The position numbers and the translations under genes were made by a program. From contig NC_015291.1 in assembly GCF_000253155.1 (NCBI RefSeq), forward strand, positions 1,335,001 through 1,399,000: a DNA stretch of 64,000 nt, given 5' to 3'. Source of the stretch: Streptococcus oralis Uo5 (lineage in GTDB: Bacteria; Bacillota; Bacilli; Lactobacillales; Streptococcaceae). This document shows positions 53,072 to 62,356 of the stretch, in pieces. Numbering within the stretch: position 1 is the first letter of the stretch; each line of letters begins with the position of its first letter. The notes beneath the pieces were generated by a model. The model saw only the letters and a list, made by a program, of their open reading frames with translations, did not search any database and was not told where the DNA came from.

Positions 53072-54451
53072 TTATTCGCTATCGAGCAAGAGCTCTTTTG
53101 GTTGTTTTCTGAGGAGATTGCTTGAAGCAAGCGCCATAACGAGAACCACTAGAACCAAGGCAAGGACAAAGACGATGATAAAGTCTGATGTCTGAATGGA
53201 AATGTCTAGGCTCGACAAGGTCTTGCTAAAGCCATCTACTTCTGCACCACCACCAAGGTTAGAGGCTTGAGCTGCCTTGCTGGCTTGCTTGGCAACACCT
53301 GAAGTAACATTGGCAAGGACGGTGTTTCCGATTGCACGAGCTGTATAGTTAGCTAGGAAGTAAGCAGAAACAAGAGCAGGGATGGCAATCAAGATCGATT
53401 CAGTGATGAATTGACCCAAGATACTTGCCTGCTTGAGACCAATAGAGAGGAGAATTCCCACTTCCTTGCGACGGGCGTTGATCCAAAGACTGAGCAAGAG
53501 GGCAAGGAGAAGGACTGAGAAGCTCAAGCTACCCCAGAAGAGGAGGTTGGCCATCTTGTACATACCAGAGATGGATTGCTCAAGAGCTGGGTAGTTAGAT
53601 GAGCTCTTAACAAGTGTATAGCTCTTCCAGTTGATACCGCTGATGCCATTCAACTCTTTCATAACATCATCCAAGTTCTTGTCTGCTGTTACAAAGAAGG
53701 TTGCATCCCCATAAATAGCTGTGTCTTCTGTGTATCCATAAAGTTTTGCAGCAGTGTGAATGTCTGTGATAGCTGTATTTTCATAGAGTTCTTGTGAGTA
53801 GGTTACTGCTGACTTATTGTGACCATCAAAGAGTCCCTTGATTGTCACTTCAACTGTTTCCTTGGCTCCTTTTTCATTGTCTGCATCGTAGATATTGGAG
53901 TCTAGTTTGACCTTATCTCCGACTTTCCAACCGTGTTTAGCAGCCAAGTCCTTGTGCATGAGGATCTTGTCTTTGTCGTCGTTGGTTAGGTGCTCACCTT
54001 CAACCAGCTTATATGAGCCAGAGACAAACTTATCTTCTTTTGAGGAGTCATTAACACCTGTAATCATCAAACTGCTTCCAAACCGTTTGGCACGGTCTGC
54101 AGTGAGATTTTTCTTGGTTTCTGGCGTTTCGATAAGGTCATATCCAGTTAAATCTCCGATAGCGTTGATACGTTTAACATAAGACTCGATGGCCTTATTT
54201 TCGGTGATTTTTTTGATATCCTCACCCTTGATATTCCCTGAACCACGTGGTGTTCCTTGGTTGACGCGACGATTGATTTGCATGGAGAAGCTATTGGTGA
54301 TATTTTTAAATGTCTCCTGAGAAGCCTTGGCAGTAGCTCCCTTGATCGACAAGCCGACCAAACTCAAGCTCGCCATGAGGAGAATAATCAGGAAGATAAC
54401 AATCGATTTGAAAAACTTCCTTGTAACATAGGCAAATGCGTTGTGTAACAT
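53072..54451 (-). CDS. vex3: ABC transporter permease Vex3
   Basis: A 459-residue FtsX/MacB-type permease. It has one N-terminal helix (SIVIFLIILLMASLSLVGL), a large extracellular MacB-like domain (residues 50-300) and three C-terminal helices, ending SSNLLRKQPKELLLDSE. Start ATG 54451 (MLHNAFAYVTRKFFKS) has AAGGGA; a nine-codon longer frame is unlikely. With Vex1 and Vex2 it forms an exporter often linked to peptide export or sensing. Confidence 0.93.
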   Translation of the reverse strand: MLHNAFAYVTRKFFKSIVIFLIILLMASLSLVGLSIKGATAKASQETFKNITNSFSMQINRRVNQGTPRGSGNIKGEDIKKITENKAIESYVKRINAIGDLTGYDLIETPETKKNLTADRAKRFGSSLMITGVNDSSKEDKFVSGSYKLVEGEHLTNDDKDKILMHKDLAAKHGWKVGDKVKLDSNIYDADNEKGAKETVEVTIKGLFDGHNKSAVTYSQELYENTAITDIHTAAKLYGYTEDTAIYGDATFFVTADKNLDDVMKELNGISGINWKSYTLVKSSSNYPALEQSISGMYKMANLLFWGSLSFSVLLLALLLSLWINARRKEVGILLSIGLKQASILGQFITESILIAIPALVSAYFLANYTARAIGNTVLANVTSGVAKQASKAAQASNLGGGAEVDGFSKTLSSLDISIQTSDFIIVFVLALVLVVLVMALASSNLLRKQPKELLLDSE

Positions 54452-54501
54452 AGGTTCCCTTTCTAGATTTGATTTCATAATTCTATCAAAACAAGCTCAT
54501 C

Positions 54502-55149
54502 TTATTTTGTAGTGTTGCGAGTTTCAGTCAGTTTCTTATCCTTCAATTCAAGTGTAATATCTGACGCTTGTGCCACTTCTTTACTGTGGGTGACGACAAT
54601 CACACATTTACCTGTTTTCTCAGCAAGTGACTTGAGCAGTTCGATAATATCTCCAGCAGTTTTAGGGTCCAGATTTCCTGTTGGCTCATCAGCTAGAATA
54701 ACTGGAGCTTCTGAAACCAAACTGCGAGCAATAGCAACACGTTGCTGTTGACCACCTGATAACTGGAGAACGTTCCGCTTGATCTGACTTTCATCCAAAC
54801 CAAGTTCAAGAAGCGTATCCTTGCTGGCTTTTTTGTTGACCAAGCGGATATTTTCCAGCGGAGAAAGATAATCTATCAAGTTATAATTTTGAAAGACCAG
54901 AGAAATATGGTGCATGCGATGGTAAGAATATCCCTTATTCCGAATGTCCTCTCCTTGGAAAAGGATAGAACCTTCAACAGGACTATCTAGGCCAGCGAGT
55001 AGGGACAAGAGAGTGGATTTTCCTGCTCCTGACTCACCAATGATACTATAAAACTTTCCGGGTTCAAAATTATACTTGATCTGATATAAAACTGCCTCAG
55101 CAGTGTTCTTATAACGGTAGGTAACATCTTGCAATTGTAATAAAGTCAT
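54502..55149 (-). CDS. vex2: ABC transporter ATPase Vex2
   Basis: A 215-residue MacB/LolD-type ATPase. Walker A is GESGAGKSTLLSLLAG near residue 38, signature LSGGQQQRVAIARSLV and Walker B PVILADEPTGNLDP. The NLDPKTAGDIIELLK segment is characteristic of the family. It powers Vex1/Vex3. The gene lies between the two permease genes, with 12-50-base gaps. Confidence 0.95.
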   Translation of the reverse strand: MTLLQLQDVTYRYKNTAEAVLYQIKYNFEPGKFYSIIGESGAGKSTLLSLLAGLDSPVEGSILFQGEDIRNKGYSYHRMHHISLVFQNYNLIDYLSPLENIRLVNKKASKDTLLELGLDESQIKRNVLQLSGGQQQRVAIARSLVSEAPVILADEPTGNLDPKTAGDIIELLKSLAEKTGKCVIVVTHSKEVAQASDITLELKDKKLTETRNTTK

Positions 55150-55161
55150 GATTTCTCCTTC

Positions 55162-56439
55162 TTAACTAATAGATGATAAAATTTCTTTCGGCGATTTTCT
55201 AAATAAGAATAGGAAACAAAGGGCTACGGACAAGCAACCAATCAAGAGCAGAAAGACATAGGATTCTGCAAAGGATAGGAGACTGGTTGATAGACCGCTT
55301 GCTTTGGCCAGCGTGTCCTGTAAGCTTGCCTGATCTCCACTGGCTAGTACAGTTTGGAGCAGATAGGATGTGATGGCGTTTCCTGCAACAAATGCTGGAA
55401 GCAAAGCTCCGATTGATACCAAAACTACCTCTAAACAGAATTGTAGGAAGATTGAACTCTTGCCTTTTCCTAGTGCCAGAAGAATCCCTACTTCGTAGAT
55501 CCTTTCTCTCAACCAGAGAGACAAGACCAAAATTAAGGCTCCTGCTCCTGCTATCAACATCCCATAAAGGAAGATGGTGAGGAAGGTTTGGAAGGTTGCC
55601 ACTGAGTCTTTGATTTGTTCAAAGGCCTTGTTTTCCTTCTCGACTTGGTAGCCTTGACTTTCTAAAGCCAAGTTTTCCACCTGCTTCATGAGTCCGTCCA
55701 TTTCCTTAGGATTTTCTACATAGAAGCGCGCTGCACTGACCTGCGGTTCACTATTTCCCAAAAGGGTTTGGCTGCTTTCATAGTCTGTAAAGACTTGGTT
55801 TTCACTGAAGTCAGAAGACAAGCCTGTGAACTTCTCTTGTTTTTTTCCAGAAAAGATGCCGACAATTTCAAACTCAACTGTCTGCCCTTTACCAGATTCT
55901 GACTGACCAGCATCCAAGCGAATCTTATCATGAAGCGAAAGACCGTTCTTCTTGACCAACTCTTCGTGGATAAGGATTTTCTTGGAGTCCCCTTTTTGAA
56001 GGTGTCGCCCTTCTTTTAGATTGAAAGCCGAACTGGTAAAGGTGACATCTTTGGATGAATCCTCGAGAGCCGTTAAGCTAACTAAATTCTTGTCCGCAGC
56101 TGACAAGTCATCACGTTCGACGCTCTGCTCACCACTCACTGCTTCCTTGTCTTTTAGTTTTGCGACCGTCTCGAGTTCAGGAGAGACATTTTCCAGTCCC
56201 TTAATCTTGCTCACGGATGCTAGGTCCGATAACTTGAAGGTCTGTCCATTTTCTATCTTTTTGATAGAAAAAGAGGTATTGAGTGATTTGTAAAGATTGC
56301 TTTCCACTGTTTTGTTGGACTTCATCAGCGTCAAACAGGCTGAAATTCCTGCTAAAAGGACAAATAAAATCAGAAATAAAATAAAACTTCTCAGTCGTTT
56401 TCTGCTGACATAAGCCCAAGCTCTTTGGATTGGATTCAT
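55162..56439 (-). CDS. vex1: ABC transporter permease Vex1
   Basis: A 425-residue FtsX/MacB-type permease similar to Vex3. The N-terminal helix is SFILFLILFVLLAGISACL, the extracellular domain covers residues 45-280, and three C-terminal helices end LFLFRKSPKEILSSIS. First gene of vex1-vex2-vex3, with GGAGG before the ATG and an upstream promoter with VncR-like direct repeats. The two permeases probably form a heterodimer. Confidence 0.94.
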   Translation of the reverse strand: MNPIQRAWAYVSRKRLRSFILFLILFVLLAGISACLTLMKSNKTVESNLYKSLNTSFSIKKIENGQTFKLSDLASVSKIKGLENVSPELETVAKLKDKEAVSGEQSVERDDLSAADKNLVSLTALEDSSKDVTFTSSAFNLKEGRHLQKGDSKKILIHEELVKKNGLSLHDKIRLDAGQSESGKGQTVEFEIVGIFSGKKQEKFTGLSSDFSENQVFTDYESSQTLLGNSEPQVSAARFYVENPKEMDGLMKQVENLALESQGYQVEKENKAFEQIKDSVATFQTFLTIFLYGMLIAGAGALILVLSLWLRERIYEVGILLALGKGKSSIFLQFCLEVVLVSIGALLPAFVAGNAITSYLLQTVLASGDQASLQDTLAKASGLSTSLLSFAESYVFLLLIGCLSVALCFLFLFRKSPKEILSSIS

Positions 56440-56464
56440 TTGTCACCTCCATATTTGTAAGACT

Positions 56465-56498
56465 ATTATAAAATCTAAATATGAAATGTTTATGAAAT
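56465..56498 (-). promoter_or_regulatory. vex1 promoter with direct repeats (OmpR-type box)
   Basis: TATAAT (56470-56465) lacks a good -35. Instead perfect direct repeats TATGAAAT at 56480-56487 and 56491-56498 (11-bp period) cover the -35 region. This is the usual geometry for activation by an OmpR-family regulator such as VncR. Confidence 0.6.
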
Positions 56499-56524
56499 CG
56501 AAAAAACTTTTTGATTTATTTTTT

Positions 56525-56552
56525 GAAAAAAAGCTGGTATTTCTACCAGCTC
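56525..56552 (-). terminator. CPBP gene terminator
   Basis: GAGCTGGTA-GAAA-TACCAGCTTTTTTTC on the minus strand, strong, ahead of the vex promoter. Confidence 0.88.
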
Positions 56553-56573
56553 CATTTTTATAACTGCATCCAC

Positions 56574-57185
56574 TCAAAGCAAAGAAAATGCAGAAACTAA
56601 ACCAGAGAGGATGTTAGCTGTGGCATGCATTAGCCAACTTGGTAAAATTGATCCTCCTGCTATCTTTTCATTAACAAAACCAAGATAAGCTGCTATTGCT
56701 CCAGTAAAAAATACAATGAAAAAAGTGACTCCCAAACTCACTACTGAAGCAAACAATACTCCATGAAGCAATCCAAAAGCGAAGGCCTGTATGGTATTTG
56801 CAAAGACAAACGGCATGTGATTTGCCATTCGTTTCAGTAGAAAACCTCTAAATAATAGTTCCTCTGGTAAAGATGTTTGCAAAATACTGTAAATTAGAAT
56901 ACTTGGTAAAGCCTTAGAACCCATAGCAGAAAAAGCCGAAGTAGCTGTTTCTAGACCACTAGTAAGAGGAAAGATAAGGATAGAAAAAATAGTAAATAAG
57001 GAAAATCCCCCCACCATCCATAAAATCAGATGCAAAGTTTTTACTCTTTTGATAGCTTTTAGTCCGATCCATTCCATAAATGGAACTTTCCCCCTCGTAG
57101 TCATAAACCACCAGATAGAAGGTAGTAAAATAATAAAGAGAATTTGAATAAAGGCGCTCATTATTCGTTGAAGTTCATTAACCAT
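56574..57185 (-). CDS. CPBP family intramembrane metalloprotease (Abi-like)
   Basis: A 203-residue membrane protein with six or so helices. The motifs TSLPEELLFRGFLLKRM (EExxxR type) and FAFGLLHGVLFA (HxxxB) carry the presumed zinc ligands. CPBP proteins are prenyl-protease relatives, often near bacteriocin loci as immunity factors. No bacteriocin gene is visible next to it. The interval 57186-57466 shows only AT-rich promoter-like sequence. Confidence 0.88.
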   Translation of the reverse strand: MVNELQRIMSAFIQILFIILLPSIWWFMTTRGKVPFMEWIGLKAIKRVKTLHLILWMVGGFSLFTIFSILIFPLTSGLETATSAFSAMGSKALPSILIYSILQTSLPEELLFRGFLLKRMANHMPFVFANTIQAFAFGLLHGVLFASVVSLGVTFFIVFFTGAIAAYLGFVNEKIAGGSILPSWLMHATANILSGLVSAFSLL

Positions 57186-57425
57186 CGTAATCCTCCTTTA
57201 AACTTTTGAAATACTCATTTCAAATACCAAATGACTATCTACTCCTCCTTTCCTACCTTATATATATCCGTTTTAACCAAGCCTATTAGTATCCATTACT
57301 CGATGATCTTTCATATAAGACTTTTTGCAGTTACTTTCTATCTATATTATAGCACTATTTAAAAGAAAAGAAAAAAACAAGAAAGGTAGACCTCTCTTGT
57401 TGAATAATCACTATGCGTGCTAACA

Positions 57426-57463
57426 AAAAAAAAAAAAAGAGCTAGCAAAAGCTAACTCTTACC
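57426..57463 (-). terminator. tRNA-Leu terminator with long T tract
   Basis: AAGAGTTAGC-TTT-TGCTAGCTCTT-type hairpin followed by about 15 T on the minus strand. The homopolymer (57426-57440) is a likely site of length error. Confidence 0.8.
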
Positions 57464-57466
57464 CTA

Positions 57467-57552
57467 TGCGGAGAGAGGGACTTGAACCCTCACGACCTAA
57501 AGCGGTCACAGGATCCTTAGTCCTGCGCGTCTGCCAATTCCGCCATCCCCGC
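57467..57552 (-). tRNA. tRNA-Leu (anticodon AAG)
   Basis: The minus strand begins GCGGGGATGGCGGAATTGGC, has anticodon loop CTAAGGA (AAG), a long variable arm (GACCGCTTTAGGTC) as in class II tRNAs, T arm GGTTCAAGTCC and acceptor CTCCGCA. 86 nt including the discriminator. It decodes CUU/CUC. CCA is not encoded. Confidence 0.94.
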
Positions 57553-57632
57553 GTCGATTACTTTACTAGTATATCAACTTTCAAAATCTTTGTCAACACT
57601 TTTTTCAGATTTTTTTCATTTTTCCAACAGGC

Positions 57633-58208
57633 TTATAGTTCAATTTCAGCAAGGTTTTCATCCAGTAATTTTGCTCCCAATGTGTTCTTAAAATGCCCAA
57701 GAGCAAACTGATGATTTTCTGGCCAAATAGAGGCAACTGCAGGCTTAACAATCTCAATTTGATAACCTAAATTATAAGCATCAATAGCCGTATGAAGGAC
57801 GCAAATGTCAGTCAGGACTCCAGTTAAGATAACAGTATCAACCCGACGTTCCCGCAAACGGATATCTAAGTCCGTTCCTGAAAAAGCTGAATAGTGACGC
57901 TTGTCCATCCAAAAGACACGACTATCCGCCCCATGCTCAGCATAAAAATCAGCTAGGGAGCCATAAAGGTTACGCCCACTAGTTCCAATGATGTTGTGCG
58001 GTGGAAAGAGCTTGCTTTCTGGGTGGAATGTATCCTTCTCTTCATGAGCATCAATGGTAAAAAAGACATAGTCTCCACGATCAAAAGCTAATCTAGTTAC
58101 CTGATCAATGGCTTTTGATATTGCTTGAGCGGGTGCGCCAGAAGTTAGCTTTCCATGGTCTGCTACAAAATCCTCTGTATAGTCAATCGAAATTAAAGCC
58201 TTTGCCAT
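57633..58208 (-). CDS. pncA: Isochorismatase-family hydrolase (nicotinamidase-like)
   Basis: A 191-residue cysteine hydrolase. The catalytic Asp lies in ALISIDYTEDFV, the Lys in FWMDKRHYSAFSGTDL and the nucleophile Cys in LTGVLTDICVLHTAIDAY near residue 136. HPES- and Asp/His-rich metal sites fit nicotinamidase, which makes nicotinate for NAD salvage. The assignment to PncA is by similarity. It overlaps codY by one base (TAATG), so the two are cotranscribed. Confidence 0.85.
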   Translation of the reverse strand: MAKALISIDYTEDFVADHGKLTSGAPAQAISKAIDQVTRLAFDRGDYVFFTIDAHEEKDTFHPESKLFPPHNIIGTSGRNLYGSLADFYAEHGADSRVFWMDKRHYSAFSGTDLDIRLRERRVDTVILTGVLTDICVLHTAIDAYNLGYQIEIVKPAVASIWPENHQFALGHFKNTLGAKLLDENLAEIEL

Positions 58209-58996
58209 TAGTAGTCCCTCTTTTTCACTTCCTCAAAAATATCACCAATTAGAACTTTGAGATAAGTCCCCTTCATTCCGAGTGAACGGCTCTCAATAAT
58301 TCCCGCCGACTCCAATTTACGAAGCGCATTGACAATCACTGAGCGCGTAATGCCAATACGATCTGCAATAACTGATGCAGTCAGCTGCCCTTCATTCCCA
58401 TCCAACTCAGCTAAAATAGCTGATACGGCACGAAGTTCTGAATAGGAAAGGGTATTGACCGCCATGGTAACAGCCGTACGACGGCGAATATTTTTCTCAT
58501 CTTCTTCACGTTGGAAGTTCAATAGTTGAATCCCTACTACCGTGCTGGCAATCTCGACAAGGATCAAATCTTCATCTTCAAACTTCTTATCATTGCGCCA
58601 AATGATCAAGGAACCTAGGCGAATCCCTGATACATGAATCGGAGCAATCGTTGTCAACCCATCTGGAAAGTCCGCACGGCTCTCCACAGGGAAAATGGTC
58701 AAATCATGTTCAACAGGAAGATTGGCTTCCGTATCATAGATCATGTTTGCCCCTTGTACATAGACGTCAGGGAAGGTTTTGGTTTGGAAGAATTGTTCTA
58801 CACGGTCATTATTGGTCTTATAACGCATAAAGTAACCCAAGAGACGTCCCTTGTTATTCACAATACAAGCGTTACAGTCAATAATATCTGCTAACTGGCG
58901 TGTGATCGCATTGTAAGGAAGTTCATCTTGGAGTTGCTCCTCAGAGCGCTTTAGAATAGACGTGATTTTTCTTGTTTTTTCTAATAAATGTGCCAT
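58208..58996 (-). CDS. codY: Global transcriptional repressor CodY
   Basis: A 262-residue regulator that represses amino-acid uptake and synthesis genes when branched-chain amino acids (and in some species GTP) are high. The N-terminal GAF domain carries the ligand site (about residues 1-155). The C-terminal winged helix is [24 protein letters not shown] precedes ATG. A CodY box upstream of its promoter suggests autoregulation, and another lies in livJ. Confidence 0.97.
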   Translation of the reverse strand: MAHLLEKTRKITSILKRSEEQLQDELPYNAITRQLADIIDCNACIVNNKGRLLGYFMRYKTNNDRVEQFFQTKTFPDVYVQGANMIYDTEANLPVEHDLTIFPVESRADFPDGLTTIAPIHVSGIRLGSLIIWRNDKKFEDEDLILVEIASTVVGIQLLNFQREEDEKNIRRRTAVTMAVNTLSYSELRAVSAILAELDGNEGQLTASVIADRIGITRSVIVNALRKLESAGIIESRSLGMKGTYLKVLIGDIFEEVKKRDY

Positions 58997-59021
58997 TTTT
59001 TACCTCGCATATAATCGCTTC

Positions 59022-59067
59022 CATTATAACATAGAAAAGTCTTTATTTCAATAATTATCTGAAAATT
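59022..59067 (-). promoter_or_regulatory. codY promoter with CodY box
   Basis: TTGAAA, 17 bp and TATAAT (59027-59022). Immediately upstream of the -35 is AATTTTCAGATAATT on the minus strand (59067-59053), one mismatch from the CodY consensus. This is nearly the same word as at livJ. The remaining 59068-59228 includes an imperfect inverted repeat (AAGAAGATG ... CATCTTCTT, 59141-59203) of unknown use. Confidence 0.75.
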
Positions 59068-59228
59068 GCTTATTTAATTGCAATTTTGAACAGCAAAAAT
59101 ATTTTAGAAAAAAAGCAATTTTATTTTTGATATCATAACATTATAAGAAGATGACATGATAAATCCCTTTCCGTTTCACCTATCCTTTACTATCACCATC
59201 TTCTTTTACTATCGGTCTCCTTATATAT

Positions 59229-59259
59229 AAAAGCGATTCACAGTGTGAATCGCTTTTTT
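59229..59259 (-). terminator. DEAD-box helicase gene terminator
   Basis: AAAAAAGCGATTCAC-ACT-GTGAATCGC with flanking T/A tracts, near-perfect palindrome, just after the helicase stop. Confidence 0.9.
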
Positions 59260-60837
59260 CTATTTGTCTCCTTTGTTACGAATAACAAAGCCAGTCTTCT
59301 TTTCGCTTGAAGTGTTGCGAGGTTTTCTATTGTCTTTATTACGGTAACGTCTGTCTTTATCAAAACGATCGTTCCCACGACTGCCTTTCTTGAAATCATC
59401 ACGGTGACCATTGCCACGGCGATCACGATCTCGACGGTCATCTCCACGACGGTCTCCTCGACCTCCCTTGCCTTTGCCACCAAAGCCATTACCTGATGGT
59501 TTAAATGGCAGTGGTTTTTCACGCGCAATCTCCACTTCAGGAAGGCTGTCTGGATCTTGGACTGTCAGACTCAAGATATACATAGCCAATTCTTCTGGAC
59601 TAAATTCTGCAGCTAACTTACGAGCATCTTTAGCAAATTTCTCGAAGTTCCCACGAATGGCTTCGTCTGCGAAGTCTCGTTCGATTTTCTTGAGCGCTAC
59701 TTGTTTCTTAGCTTGGAAGGCTTCTTCTGCTGTCGCTGGTTTCAAGCCTTTCATGCGCTTCTTAGTCAAGTTTTCAATAATTTGAAGGTAGCCCATTTCA
59801 TTTGGAGAAACAAAGGTAATAGATTGACCTGACTTACCAGCACGACCTGTACGACCGATACGGTGAACATAACTTTCAGGATCTTGTGGAATATCGTAGT
59901 TGTAGACGTGGGTCACACCTGAGATATCCAAACCACGTGCTGCTACGTCTGTCGCAACTAGAACATCAAGATTCCCATTTTTAAAATCACGAAGGACACG
60001 AAGACGTTTGTTTTGGTCCAAATCACCATGAATCCCTTCTGCACGGAAGCCACGGATTTTAAGACCACGAGTCAATTCATCTACACGGCGTTTGGTACGA
60101 CCAAATACGATAGCAAGTTCTGGTTGTTCCACATCCATGAGACGTGTCATGGTATCAAATTTCTCTTGTTCCTTGACACGGATATAGTACTGGTCCACCA
60201 GCTCTGTTGTCAATTCCTTGGCAGCAATTTTGACATGCTCAGGGTCTTTCATAAACTGAACACCAATACGTTTGATAGCATCTGGCATGGTTGCTGAAAA
60301 GAGCAAGGTTTGACGATTTTCAGGGACACGGGAAATGATGGCTTCAATGTCTTCAAGGAAGCCCATATTGAGCATTTCATCCGCTTCGTCAAGGATGAGG
60401 GTTTCAATATCTTGTAATTTCAAGGCCTTGCGTTTAATCAAGTCCAAGAGACGGCCTGGTGTTCCTACCACGATATGGGCACCAGATTTAAGGGCCTTGA
60501 TTTGTTTTTCAATGCTGGAACCACCGTAAACTGAGCGAACTTTCACTCCCTTGCTACGGCCAAATCGGAAGAGTTCTTCTTGGCTTTGAACTGCGAGTTC
60601 ACGAGTTGGAGCGATGACCAAGGCTTGGATGGTCGCTTCTTCTGTACGGATTTTTTCAAGGGTTGGCAAGCCAAAGGCTGCAGTTTTTCCTGTACCAGTC
60701 TGAGCTTGACCGATAACGTCTTTTCCTTCGAGAGCCAAGGGAATGGTCTGTTCTTGGATGGGACTGGCTTCTACAAATCCAGCTTTTTCAATCTCTGCTA
60801 GCAATTCAGCAGACAAGTTAAATTCATTAAATTTCAC
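59260..60837 (-). CDS. cshA: DEAD-box RNA helicase (CshA-like)
   Basis: A 525-residue RNA helicase. Q motif FVEASPIQEQTIPLALEG, Walker A AQTGTGKTAAFGLP, Ia PTRELAVQ, DEAD in LILDEADEMLNMGF, SAT, and the C-terminal YVHRIGRTGRAGKSG. A basic Arg/Gly/Asp-rich tail (residues about 440-510, repeated RGDRR-type units) binds RNA. CshA-type helicases work in RNA turnover and cold ribosome assembly. The leader is about 120 nt with a GGTGG-CTTCG-hairpin at 60855-60875. Confidence 0.94.
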   Translation of the reverse strand: MKFNEFNLSAELLAEIEKAGFVEASPIQEQTIPLALEGKDVIGQAQTGTGKTAAFGLPTLEKIRTEEATIQALVIAPTRELAVQSQEELFRFGRSKGVKVRSVYGGSSIEKQIKALKSGAHIVVGTPGRLLDLIKRKALKLQDIETLILDEADEMLNMGFLEDIEAIISRVPENRQTLLFSATMPDAIKRIGVQFMKDPEHVKIAAKELTTELVDQYYIRVKEQEKFDTMTRLMDVEQPELAIVFGRTKRRVDELTRGLKIRGFRAEGIHGDLDQNKRLRVLRDFKNGNLDVLVATDVAARGLDISGVTHVYNYDIPQDPESYVHRIGRTGRAGKSGQSITFVSPNEMGYLQIIENLTKKRMKGLKPATAEEAFQAKKQVALKKIERDFADEAIRGNFEKFAKDARKLAAEFSPEELAMYILSLTVQDPDSLPEVEIAREKPLPFKPSGNGFGGKGKGGRGDRRGDDRRDRDRRGNGHRDDFKKGSRGNDRFDKDRRYRNKDNRKPRNTSSEKKTGFVIRNKGDK

Positions 60838-60954
60838 GTTATTCTTCTTTCTAAAGGTGGTGCGAAGCCACCCTATAGGGCTTTAGTTTATACTTTTCTT
60901 TTCATGACGTATCTTCTACAAAAAAGAGATACCGTGTTGCTTCTTTTCCACGAA

Positions 60955-61012
60955 AGAAAAGTACGAGTTTCTTTGCAACCTATCTAGTATAACACAAGAG
61001 AGAAGCAAAAGA
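60955..61012 (-). promoter_or_regulatory. Helicase gene promoter inside the MFS 3' end
   Basis: Extended -10 TGTTATACT near 60997-60989 lies over the stop region of the MFS gene. The 5' leader to the cshA ATG is then about 145 nt with two hairpins. Confidence 0.5.
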
Positions 61013-62261
61013 TAGTAGAATCCTTAAGGAAAATCATGTAAGCGGTTTTTGGATTTCCTTTTTTGATTGAACGACCTAGATAATAAGACAAAGCCAAGGC
61101 TATACTATATAAAATGAGAAAAACGAACAAGGTTTGTGTGTATGAATGAGCTATTTTATAAGTCTCTGCTAATAAAATAGGCCCTGCTAAACCAGCCATT
61201 GCCCAAGCTGTTAAAATATATCCATGCAGTGCGGCCAATTCCTTGGTTCCAAAAATATCACTGAGATAAGCCGGAATCAATGAAAAACCAGCTCCATAGC
61301 AAGTCATCAAAATAGACATAGCGACTACAAATAAAACGGAATCTGTAAAGAGCCAAAGTGAGAGAGAAAAGAAAAGATTGACAAGCAGTAATATACTAAA
61401 GGTTAGAGGGCGACCGATATAGTCAGATAAACTAGCCCAGAGCAAACGACCAAACCCATTGAAAATCCCTAAAACGCCCACCATTACTGCTGCATGACTT
61501 GTAGACAAACCAGCCATCTCCTGTGCCATTGGCGATGCCGCTGAAATTAAACCTAAACCACAAGCTATGTTGATAAAGAAAATAATCCAAAGTATATAAA
61601 ACCGATTGCTTTTCAGGGCCTGATTCGCAGCCATTCCTTGCGTCAAAGAGGCTGTTTTTTCTTTCCCTGAAACAGATAAAATTGCAAGCTCTTGCTCATT
61701 TGGACGCTTAATGAATTGTGAAGCTAGGAGCATGATAATAAAGTAACTTGCACCTAAAATATAAAAAGTTTCTACAAGCCCTACCCCTGCGATGAGATGT
61801 TGCGCTATGGGACTAGTCAATAAAGAAGCAAAACCAAACCCCATAATCGCTAAACCTGTTGCGAGACCACGTTTATCAGGAAACCATTTTATAATCGTTG
61901 ACACAGGGGTAATATAGCCTGCTCCCAAACCAAGCCCACCTAAAATGCCATAAGCGAGATACAACAACCACAGCTCCTGACGTTCTATTGCAAATCCTGT
62001 TAAGATATTTCCACCTGCGTATAGAAAAGCAGATAGACTCCCCATGACTCTCGGACCAAATTTTTCTACCAAACGCCCCATAAATGCAGCCGATAATCCC
62101 AAACAAAAGATTGCTAGACTAAAGGCAAAGGCAACAGAAGCCTGATCCCATCCCGTTTTTTCAATAATAGGGTTGCGATAAACACTCCAAGCATAAGTCG
62201 AACCCAGCATTAAGTGTAAAATGACCCCAGCAAAGGCAATAATATAACGATTCGATTTCAT
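60984..62261 (-). CDS. MFS transporter, oxalate/formate antiporter (OFA) family
   Basis: A 425-residue twelve-helix transporter. It starts MKSNRYIIAFAGVILHLMLG, then STYAWSVYRNPI is typical of OFA proteins; AFSLAIFCLGLSAAFMGRLV and GIFNGFGRLLWASLSDYIGR are family motifs. Natural substrates in streptococci are not known. The last 20 residues are less usual. Divergent from the har gene, with which it may share oxidant or metabolic control. Confidence 0.88.
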   Translation of the reverse strand: MKSNRYIIAFAGVILHLMLGSTYAWSVYRNPIIEKTGWDQASVAFAFSLAIFCLGLSAAFMGRLVEKFGPRVMGSLSAFLYAGGNILTGFAIERQELWLLYLAYGILGGLGLGAGYITPVSTIIKWFPDKRGLATGLAIMGFGFASLLTSPIAQHLIAGVGLVETFYILGASYFIIMLLASQFIKRPNEQELAILSVSGKEKTASLTQGMAANQALKSNRFYILWIIFFINIACGLGLISAASPMAQEMAGLSTSHAAVMVGVLGIFNGFGRLLWASLSDYIGRPLTFSILLLVNLFFSLSLWLFTDSVLFVVAMSILMTCYGAGFSLIPAYLSDIFGTKELAALHGYILTAWAMAGLAGPILLAETYKIAHSYTQTLFVFLILYSIALALSYYLGRSIKKGNPKTAYMIFLKDSTIFCFSLVLY

Positions 62262-62356
62262 AAAACCTCCTATTTTCGAACATTTATTCTATTTTACATA
62301 AAAATAGATAGGATTTTAGTCTATCAAGCTTGTCAAAAAATTACTAGTTTTTTGTC

